From Streptomyces sp. ST2-7A (GTDB lineage Bacteria > Actinomycetota > Actinomycetes > Streptomycetales > Streptomycetaceae), in contig NZ_JAJUWS010000016.1 in NCBI RefSeq assembly GCF_021390475.1, positions 1 through 64,000 on the forward strand: a stretch of DNA of 64,000 nucleotides. The letters run 5' to 3'. Each line of letters starts with the position of its first letter. Positions within the stretch are counted from its first letter, which is position 1. Below are positions 35,968 through 44,348 of this stretch, one piece after another. The position numbers and the translations under genes are program-made. The notes beneath the pieces are model-generated. The model was not told where the DNA came from, made no database searches, and worked only from the letters and a program-made list of their open reading frames with translations.

Positions 35968-36137
35968 TCACGACCGGGGTGGGGCGGCGCGTCCGCGGTG
36001 CCCGCCGTCCGGGGCGGGAGGAAGAGGCGTCGTCGCCGGCCTCGTCCGATGTCCCACGCCGACCGGCCGGCGTGGTCGGGGTTCACGTCGTCGGTGGGGT
36101 GGCCGTTGGGCTCGTCGCCGGGGGCGGGCTACGGTGA
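35964..36137 (+). CDS. Very small ORF in coupled chain
   Basis: 57 residues from GTG 35964 (GTGA overlap on both sides). Basic first half, then a hydrophobic end GVVGVHVVGGVAVGLVAGGGL that could be one short membrane segment. Supported mainly by the overlap pattern. Confidence 0.35.
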   Translation: MITTGVGRRVRGARRPGREEEASSPASSDVPRRPAGVVGVHVVGGVAVGLVAGGGLR

Positions 36138-36499
36138 CCACGATGATTCCCGCCCAGCGGATGAGCCCGGCGACCCATGCCCTGCTCGGGGTCATCCGGG
36201 ATTTGGACGTCCGGCTCGTCAGGGCCCGGCTCGCCGCCCGGACGACCCCGGTCGACGGCGCGCCCGTGACCGATGGGCCCGCTTCCGACGGGTCCGTGAC
36301 CGGCGCGCCCGGGTTCGGGGGGTCGGCCGCCGGCGACGGCCCGGTGACGGGCGGTTCGGCGGCCGATGACGTGCGCGTGCTGGAGGACCGGCGGCGGGGC
36401 GCGGTCCGGGCCCTGCGGGCGGTGGTGGCCGGCCGGCACCCCGGGGACGCGCCGGAGGCGGTGGACGCCCGTCTCCTCGCCTGGGGCGTCGTCCCCTGA
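36134..36499 (+). CDS. Small protein of unknown function (last of coupled chain)
   Basis: 121 residues. Two helical ends, MSPATHALLGVIRDLDVRLV plus RARLAAR, and RVLEDRRRGAVRALRAVVAG, flank a Gly/Ala/Val/Asp linker of short repeats (PVTDGPASDGSVTGAP). No family recognised. Start overlaps the previous stop (GTGA). Confidence 0.5.
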   Translation: MTTMIPAQRMSPATHALLGVIRDLDVRLVRARLAARTTPVDGAPVTDGPASDGSVTGAPGFGGSAAGDGPVTGGSAADDVRVLEDRRRGAVRALRAVVAGRHPGDAPEAVDARLLAWGVVP

Positions 36500-36632
36500 G
36501 GGACACCCCGTCCGCCGGGGCGGGGTGGACATGTCCCGGCCTTCCCCGGAGCGCGGGCCCCGGTGGGGAAGGCACTTCGCCCCGGAGCCACGGGCGCGGC
36601 CGGGGACATGCGTCTCCGCCGGTCGGGAGGGC

Positions 36633-36702
36633 GACGGCATCGGTTGCCTCCGGGCGGACGTCGCGCCTACGGTTGTTTCACAAATCCGTGAATACCCCGA
36701 AA
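36633..36702. repeat. Duplicated promoter segment, copy B
   Basis: Counterpart of 33541-33610. It keeps a remnant of ABC ATPase codons 3-7 on the minus strand (reading EATDA) but has lost the ATG and the -10 (TAGGCG), so it no longer drives a gene in that direction. Confidence 0.9.
36677..36692 (+). promoter_or_regulatory. Operator-like palindrome before the GbsR/MarR gene
   Basis: TTCACA-AATC-CGTGAA, one mismatch from the perfect palindrome at the exporter promoter; 123 bases before the regulator start. Fits autoregulation by the downstream repressor. Confidence 0.65.
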
Positions 36703-36814
36703 CCGGCGATCGGGCCGGCAGGATGCCAGCAGGGCCGCGTCCCGCCCCGCCGTCGGCGAACGGCGCGCGGTACGGACGCGATCACGGAGAGGACGGCACG
36801 TGCAGGAGGAGCGA

Positions 36815-37354
36815 ATGGCGCCCCGGACCGAACCGGGGACCGACGCCGAGGCGGCACCGGGGGAACCCGGCGGTTCCTGGACGCCGGAGGTCGCCGCCTT
36901 CGTCGAGCGCTTCGCCGGGGACCTCACCGACGCCGGGATGCAGCGGATGGCGGCCCGGGTCCTCGCCGCCCTCCTCGCCGAGAACAGCGGTGCCCTCACC
37001 TCGGCCGAGATCGCCGACCGCCTGCGGGTCTCGCCCGGCGCGATTTCCGGAGCCGTCTCCTACCTCTCCCAGATGCACCTGCTCTCCCGCGAGCGGCAGC
37101 CCGGCACCCGGCGCGAGCGATACCGGGTCCACCAGGACGTCTGGCACGACGCGATGACCAATCGCGATCCCCTGCTCAACCGGTGGATCGGCAGCCTTCG
37201 GCAGGGCATCGAAGCCGTGGGGCCGGACTCCCCGGCCGGCCGTCGACTCACCGAGACCACGGAGTTCATGGAATTCATGCGGGTGGGGCTCAGGGATCTC
37301 ATGCGGCGCTGGCAGGAACACCGGGCCGCCGCGACGACCGGCGAGTCCCCCTGA
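36815..37354 (+). CDS. GbsR/MarR family transcriptional regulator
   Basis: 179 residues. FVERFAGDLTDAGMQRMAARVLAALL precedes a winged helix: SGALTSAEIADRLRVSPGAISGAVSYLSQ and a wing RERQPGTRRERYRVH. The C-terminal helices are for dimerisation. Such proteins commonly sit divergently next to a DrrA/DrrB-like exporter and repress it; here that exporter is 3 kb away with a matching operator. ATG at 36815 has GGAGGA; the GTG at 36800 is less well placed. Confidence 0.9.
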   Translation: MAPRTEPGTDAEAAPGEPGGSWTPEVAAFVERFAGDLTDAGMQRMAARVLAALLAENSGALTSAEIADRLRVSPGAISGAVSYLSQMHLLSRERQPGTRRERYRVHQDVWHDAMTNRDPLLNRWIGSLRQGIEAVGPDSPAGRRLTETTEFMEFMRVGLRDLMRRWQEHRAAATTGESP

Positions 37355-37364
37355 TCGGGGCGGC

Positions 37365-37380
37365 GCCGGCCCGGGCCGGC
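37365..37380. terminator. Palindrome between convergent genes
   Basis: Perfect 16-base palindrome GCCGGCCCGGGCCGGC, 10 bases after the regulator stop; arms GGCGCCGG (37362) and CCGGCGCC (37412) could form a larger structure. Possible shared terminator. Confidence 0.5.
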
Positions 37381-37426
37381 CGGACCCCCGGGACCCCGGC
37401 GTCGGACCCACCCGGCGCCGCTCCGG

Positions 37427-38209
37427 TCAGACCCGTTCGGCCCGGACCGCCGGCAGCGAAAGCCGCATCGCGCCCGGCCGGGCCCGCCAGGTGCGGAGGC
37501 GCTCCGGGCCCCGGTCACCGGCGTCCGCCCGGTAGCTGAACCCCGGCCCGGAGACCGTCACCCGCTTCGCCCGCGCCACCACCGCCGGGGCCCCGCTGCC
37601 CGGCCGCACCACGACCGCCGCCAGCCCGTCCTCCGCCGACAGCGACACCTGCCGCACCGGCCGGTCCAGGTCCGCCAGCACCTTCCCGTCCGCCTCCACC
37701 CGCAGCCGCTGCGTCGGCGGCGGGGGCAGCTCGGGCCGCCGGGCCGGCCGCCACCAGGAACGCGGCGGTGGCACCGTGCTCGGTGTCGGGGCCGGGATGC
37801 CCAGCACCCCCAGCACCAGTTCGCCCGCGTCGTCCTCCAACGCGTCCACCGGCCGCGCCGGGCCGTGCAGCACCGCACGGGAGGCACGCACCGGGTCCGG
37901 CGGCACCCCCAGCGACCGCGCCACCGCCACCGTCGGCGCCGGGCCCACCGGCACCACCCCCAGCGGGTGGCCGTCCAGCTCACCGCGGCCGTGCAGCAGC
38001 CGCACCGCCCACAGCAACGCCCGGTCGTCACCCACGACCACCACCCGACGCCCGCCCCGGCGGGCCAGGGCCCTCGCCATCGAGCCCGGACGGTCCGGCT
38101 CCAGCAGGCACACCCGGGCGTCGTCCACGCCGGCGCAGAGCACGTCACGCGCGATGCGCACCGACTCCCCGTCCACACGTCTGGCGACCGGGTCGATGAC
38201 GATGAGCAC
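37427..38209 (-). CDS. Diacylglycerol-kinase-like protein with altered catalytic motif
   Basis: 260 residues. The outline is the lipid/diacylglycerol kinase fold: MLIVIDPVARR (normally a NPxSG start), ARALARRGGRRVVVVGDDRA where GGDGT is expected, and HPLGVVPVGPAP where P.GTGN is expected, then PVDAL and late strands with RVTVSGPGFSYRADAG. The key Gly and Asp residues for ATP are changed, so kinase activity is doubtful. Divergent from purA with a 147-base gap. GTG start after GGCGGAGAG. Confidence 0.75.
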   Translation of the reverse strand: MLIVIDPVARRVDGESVRIARDVLCAGVDDARVCLLEPDRPGSMARALARRGGRRVVVVGDDRALLWAVRLLHGRGELDGHPLGVVPVGPAPTVAVARSLGVPPDPVRASRAVLHGPARPVDALEDDAGELVLGVLGIPAPTPSTVPPPRSWWRPARRPELPPPPTQRLRVEADGKVLADLDRPVRQVSLSAEDGLAAVVVRPGSGAPAVVARAKRVTVSGPGFSYRADAGDRGPERLRTWRARPGAMRLSLPAVRAERV

Positions 38210-38230
38210 CTCTCCGCCTCCCGGCAGCTG

Positions 38231-39640
<1,410 letters not shown>

Positions 39641-39880
39641 GCGGCTGAGTCGGCCGGGGGATCGCCCGCAACCGGGGGGGGGCGGTCCCGTGGGGTCCCC
39701 GCCCCGCCGCGTTTCCGGCGGCTCCGGTGTCGGCAGGTCGGTAGCCGGAGCGGGGGAGGGGGCCACGGCCATCGGCCGATACCCGGGTGGGTTCGCCGGT
39801 ACCGGGCGGAGACGTCCCCGGCGCGGCGAGCCCCGGGCACCCCCGACGCCTCCGGGGCGCCCGTCCCGGAGCCCGGGGGA

Positions 39881-42061
39881 TCAGTCGCCGGCGCGGGTGA
39901 ACTCCCACTCCTCGCCCGGGCCCTGGTGCACGGTCAGGGTGAGCCGGTCACCGTCCGGCTCACCGACCACGAAGGAGGGGAACTGCCCGTCGGGACAGTA
40001 GCCGGCCGGCTCGGCGTGGACGTTCAGGCTCGGGCCGAACATCAGCTCGTTCTTCTCCGGGTCGAGGGAGAACAGGGCGTGCTCCCAGGTGCACTCGACG
40101 GCGGTGTCCCCGTCCACCCAGTAGTCCCAGGTGGCCGACATGTCACCGGGCAGACCTTCCTCGAAGGTCAGGAGGTAGGAGCGGTTCCACTCCTCGTCCT
40201 CATACCCCCACATGCCGAGCAGCGATTCGGGCACCGCGCTGTCGGGGTTCTCCGCGCTCCCGGCGGCGACCGGCCTCAACTGCGCGGACATGTCCCGGTG
40301 GGTGTCCTCCCACAGGAGGATGTCCGTCCCGGCCTCCATGAGCAGGTGCTCCTGGTTGGAGGGGCAGGACTCGGGATCGGGGACCTCCCGCTCGCCGTCG
40401 TTGTCCACCGTCAGGGTCGTGCCCTCGGACTCCACCAGCCAGGCGGTGCCCTGGCAGTACACGGTGGGGGAGACCACCATCGAGTACACCGCCGGTTCGT
40501 CGATCGCGGAGGGGACGATGTCCAGGCGGAGGCGACGGTTGGTGGTCTCACCGTCGGCGTCCACGATCCGTCCCTCCCAGGAGCCGATGAACAGCTCGTC
40601 GACGACGTTCTCGTGCTCCTCGTCGTCGTACTCCGGGTCGTCATCCCCGGTGTCCCCGGCGTCGTCCGGGTTGTCGGCGTCCGTGCCGTCGGTGGTGTCA
40701 CCGCCGTCCGCGTCGCCGGGGGCCCCGCTCCCGCCGGCGCCCTGGTCGGCGCCGGCGGAGTTCGAGCCCAGGAGGCGTGCGGTCAACGCGCCGCCGCCGA
40801 CCACCAGGACGACGGCGAGCGCGACGGAGAGCATCCGGCGGTGACGGGCCGGCTTGTCCGGACCGGGAGCCCCGGCGGGTGCGGTGGGGCGCTGGGGCGG
40901 CGCGCCGAAGCCACCCGGCCCGACCGTCGGGACGCCGTATCCGCCCGGAGGCGTGCCGTACCCGCCCGGCGGAGTACCGGGTCCGGACGGGGTTCCGGCC
41001 GGGGGGCCGAAGAACCCGGCGGGGGAGTAGGGCCCGGCCGGCGGCGTTCCGCCCGGTGGGGTGCCGCCGTTCCCGGCGGCGTACGCCCCGGGCGCGTCCG
41101 GCTCGTCGGGGTCCTCGCTGTCCAGCAGGCGCACCGCCCGCTGCCCGAGCGAGGCCACCAGCGCGCCCGGCAGCCACGGCTCGCCGCCGCGCACCGGCGC
41201 CGCGCCGGTCGTGGTGCCTTCCGCCTGGTCGTCCGGCGGGGCGATGCCGGCCGCCGCCGTCCGCTCCAACAACCGTTCGACGTCCGGACGGTCGGCGGGG
41301 TCGGGGGCCAGGCAGGTCTCCACCAGCTCCCGGACGCCCTCCGGCACGCCGTCCAGGTCCTTCTCGTCCTGCACGATGCGCAGCATCAACGCGTGCACGG
41401 CGCTGCTCCCCGAGCCGAACGGACCGCGCCCGGTGGCGGCGAAGGTGAGCACCGAGCCCAGACAGAAGATGTCCGAGGCGGCCGTCAGCGGCTCGTCCCG
41501 GCACTGCTCGGGGGACATGAAACCGGGCGAGCCGATCACCGCCCCGGTCGCGGTCAACCCGGTGGTGGCGCCCTCCAACGCGCGGGCGATGCCGAAGTCG
41601 ATGACCCGGGGGCCGTCCAGGGTGAGCAGGACGTTGGAGGGCTTGAGGTCGCGGTGGACCAGCCCGGCGGCGTGGATGTCGCGCAACGCCCGGGCCAGAC
41701 CGTCGGCCAGAGCCAGGACCGTGCGCTCCGGCAGCGGCCCGTACTCGGCGGCCACCACCTCCTGCAGGGAGGGGCCCACCAGGTAACCGGTGGCGACCCA
41801 GGGCACCTCGGCCTCGGTGTCGGCGTCCAGCACGGGCGCGGTCCAGCGCCCGCCGACCCGGCGGGCCGCCGCCACCTCCTGCCGGAACCGGACGCGGAAG
41901 TCCGACTGCCGGGCCAGTTCGGCGTGCACCAGCTTGACGGCGACCGTGCGCCCCCGGTCGGAACGCGCCAGGTAGACGCTGCCCATGCCGCCGGCCCCCA
42001 GGCGGCCGAGGAGCCGGTACGGCCCCACCCGCCGGGGGTCCCCCTCGCCCAGCGGTTTCAT
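39881..42061 (-). CDS. Membrane Ser/Thr protein kinase 1
   Basis: 726 residues. Kinase domain 14-275: glycine loop LGAGGMGSVYLAR, lysine in VAVKLVH, catalytic HRDLKPSNVLL, DFGIARAL and GSPGFMSPEQ. A Pro/Gly linker (repeats of GGTPPG, PPGGYG) leads to one membrane helix (about 409-430, MLSVALAVVLVVGGGALTA). The extracellular 295 residues start with an acidic linker and hold two related Cys-pair domains, FIGSWEGR... and LLGMWGYED..., with no PASTA repeats. Last of three tandem kinase genes. Confidence 0.92.
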   Translation of the reverse strand: MKPLGEGDPRRVGPYRLLGRLGAGGMGSVYLARSDRGRTVAVKLVHAELARQSDFRVRFRQEVAAARRVGGRWTAPVLDADTEAEVPWVATGYLVGPSLQEVVAAEYGPLPERTVLALADGLARALRDIHAAGLVHRDLKPSNVLLTLDGPRVIDFGIARALEGATTGLTATGAVIGSPGFMSPEQCRDEPLTAASDIFCLGSVLTFAATGRGPFGSGSSAVHALMLRIVQDEKDLDGVPEGVRELVETCLAPDPADRPDVERLLERTAAAGIAPPDDQAEGTTTGAAPVRGGEPWLPGALVASLGQRAVRLLDSEDPDEPDAPGAYAAGNGGTPPGGTPPAGPYSPAGFFGPPAGTPSGPGTPPGGYGTPPGGYGVPTVGPGGFGAPPQRPTAPAGAPGPDKPARHRRMLSVALAVVLVVGGGALTARLLGSNSAGADQGAGGSGAPGDADGGDTTDGTDADNPDDAGDTGDDDPEYDDEEHENVVDELFIGSWEGRIVDADGETTNRRLRLDIVPSAIDEPAVYSMVVSPTVYCQGTAWLVESEGTTLTVDNDGEREVPDPESCPSNQEHLLMEAGTDILLWEDTHRDMSAQLRPVAAGSAENPDSAVPESLLGMWGYEDEEWNRSYLLTFEEGLPGDMSATWDYWVDGDTAVECTWEHALFSLDPEKNELMFGPSLNVHAEPAGYCPDGQFPSFVVGEPDGDRLTLTVHQGPGEEWEFTRAGD

Positions 42062-42259
42062 CGCGGTCTCATTTCCGGGTCCCCCTCGTTGTCGCGTCGG
42101 TCCAGAGCATAAGCCGGGGTTTCGGGGCGCCGATATCCGCGATCGCACCCGGGTACCCCGGCGCGGCGCGGCGCCCTCCGCAGGTGCGGGGATCGGCGCC
42201 GGAACCGGTACGGGACCGGCGTCGGATCGCCGTCACTGCCGCCGTCACTGTCGGAGCGG

Positions 42260-44284
42260 TCAGGGCATCAGCAGGAAGGGCCACGGCTCGCCGCCGTCGG
42301 CCCGGTACAGGGTCATCAACTCCCCGTCGGCGGTGAGCCGGACGGAGGGCAGGTGGGCGTCCGAACAGGCCGTCTTGGGATCGGCCTCCCGCACCGCGCT
42401 CGGACCGAACACCGCCTCCCCGCCATCGGCGGAGACCGCGATCAGCGTCAGCTCCGAGGCGCACCGGTAATCGGGACCGCCCTCCCCCCAGGTCAACAAC
42501 GGCTCGCCGACCGGCCCCTGTTCGACGGTGAGGCGGTGTTCGGCGTCCGGCTCGTCGTGGCCCCAGGTGCCCAACAGCGCGGCGGGCACCGCCTCCTCGG
42601 ACCCGGCGTCCGGGGCGGGGGACAGGACGACGCCCGGACCGTCGTCGGGGCCCCTCCACGTGAGCGTTCCGTTCCCTCCGGCGGTGACGGTGTACGGCCC
42701 GTCGGGCGGGCAACCGGTCTCCGGGAGGCGTTCGGTGAAGGTGGTCTCCACCTCCAGGGTCGCGTCCCCGTCGGTGACGCCGGTCGGCCGGAGGTCCCCG
42801 ACGCACAGGGTCCGGGCGCCGGCGATCCACACCGTGCCGACGGAACGGCGGGTGCCGTCGGGCGCCAGCTCCAGGCGGACGGTCCCGTCTCCCTCGGCGT
42901 CGTCGGCGGTCGTGCCCTGCCGGGCGCCGAGCATGCCGGCGGGGAGGGTCACCATGTGCCCCGCCTCCTCGCCGTCGTCGCCCTCACCGGGATCGTCGTC
43001 GCCGCCGTCGGGTACGGGTTCGGTCGTGGCGCCGGCGTCGGGCCCGTCCACGTGGTCGGAGGGAACGCCTCCCGAGCCGGCCGGTGTTCCGGACGAGCCG
43101 GATTCCCAGAGCAGTCCGGGCAGCAGCGCCGCGCCGACCACCAGCAGCGTCACGGCCGCCACCGCGCCGAGCAGCACCGGCCACGGCCGGCGCGCACCGC
43201 CGCTCCCGCCCGGCACGGGGGCCGATGCGGGGGCCGGGGCACCGGCGGAACCGGGCGCCGGGGTCCACGGCGCGTACGCCGGGTGCGGGGCGGCCCCGAA
43301 CGCGCCCGGGGCGTGCGGCGGCATCGGCGGGACGGGCACGGGTGCCGGGACGGCCGGTTTCCCGGCCGGTTCGCCCGCCGGTTCGTCGGCCGCCCGTCGG
43401 ACCTCCGAGAGGAAGGGCTCCGGCAGCCACGGCCCGCCGCCCGGCTCCCACAGCCCGCCCCGGTCGGTGAGCGCCGTGATCTCCTCCGGTGTCGGGCGGT
43501 CGGCGGGGTCCGGGGCCAGGCAGCTCTCCACCGGTTCCCGCACGCCCTCCGGTACCCCGGCCAGGTCCTTCTCGTCGCGCAGGACGCGCAGCATCAGCAG
43601 AGGGGTCGAGGCGCTCGCCGGCCCGAAGGGGCCCTGTCCCGTGGCGGCGAAGGCGAGCACCGAACCGAGGCAGAAGACGTCCGAGGCGGGGCCCGGGCGT
43701 TCGCCCCGGCACTGCTCGGGGGACATGAAGCCCGGCGAGCCGATCACCGCACCGGTGTCGGTCAACACCTCACCCGTCGCCTCCCCCGCCGGCGTCCCCA
43801 CCGCGCGGGCGATGCCGAAGTCGATGACCCGGGGGCCCTCGGCGGTCAGCAGGACGTTGGAGGGCTTGAGGTCGCGGTGGACCAGTCCGGCGGCGTGGAT
43901 GTCGCGCAGCGCCCGGGCCAGGCCGTCCGCCAGGGTGAGGACCGCTCCGGCGGGCAGCGGCCCGTGCGGCCCGGCGACCACCTCCCGCAGGGTCGGCCCG
44001 GGCACGTACTCCGACGCCACCCAGGGCACCTCGGCCTCGGTGTCGGCGTCCAGCACGGGCGCGATCCAGCGCCCGCCCACCCGGCGGGCCGCCGCCACCT
44101 CCCGGCGGAACCGCTCGCGGAACTCCGGCCGGTCGGCGAACCGTCGGTGGATCAGCTTGACGGCGACCGCGCGCCCGTCCCGCGACCGGGCCAGGTACAC
44201 GCCGCCCATGCCGCCGGAACCCAACCGGCGCAGCAGGAGGTGGGGGCCCGCCCGTCGCGGTTCGTCCCCCGTGTCGGGCTCCAT
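42260..44284 (-). CDS. Membrane Ser/Thr protein kinase 2
   Basis: 674 residues. LGSGGMGGVYLAR, VAVKLIH, HRDLKPSNVLL, VIDFGIARAV and GSPGFMSPEQC give a complete kinase domain. The linker is Pro/Ala-rich; membrane helix near 366-392 (VLLGAVAAVTLLVVGAALL). The outer region has the same two-domain plan as its neighbours: a first part with TLCVGDL and TGCPPDG, and a second beginning VPAALLGTWGHDE with CASEL and TACSDAHLPS. About 70 percent of the kinase domain text is shared with kinase 1, so they are recent tandem copies. Confidence 0.92.
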   Translation of the reverse strand: MEPDTGDEPRRAGPHLLLRRLGSGGMGGVYLARSRDGRAVAVKLIHRRFADRPEFRERFRREVAAARRVGGRWIAPVLDADTEAEVPWVASEYVPGPTLREVVAGPHGPLPAGAVLTLADGLARALRDIHAAGLVHRDLKPSNVLLTAEGPRVIDFGIARAVGTPAGEATGEVLTDTGAVIGSPGFMSPEQCRGERPGPASDVFCLGSVLAFAATGQGPFGPASASTPLLMLRVLRDEKDLAGVPEGVREPVESCLAPDPADRPTPEEITALTDRGGLWEPGGGPWLPEPFLSEVRRAADEPAGEPAGKPAVPAPVPVPPMPPHAPGAFGAAPHPAYAPWTPAPGSAGAPAPASAPVPGGSGGARRPWPVLLGAVAAVTLLVVGAALLPGLLWESGSSGTPAGSGGVPSDHVDGPDAGATTEPVPDGGDDDPGEGDDGEEAGHMVTLPAGMLGARQGTTADDAEGDGTVRLELAPDGTRRSVGTVWIAGARTLCVGDLRPTGVTDGDATLEVETTFTERLPETGCPPDGPYTVTAGGNGTLTWRGPDDGPGVVLSPAPDAGSEEAVPAALLGTWGHDEPDAEHRLTVEQGPVGEPLLTWGEGGPDYRCASELTLIAVSADGGEAVFGPSAVREADPKTACSDAHLPSVRLTADGELMTLYRADGGEPWPFLLMP

Positions 44285-44348
44285 GGCGTCGCTCCCCTCC
44301 GTCCCCGTCTCTTCCGTCCCCGGTGCCGATCGCGCGTGCCGGGCGGGG

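Noticed and set aside
39674..39682. Run of nine G after purA as a phase-variable site
   Set aside because: It lies outside any gene or clear promoter; chance is likely at this GC content.
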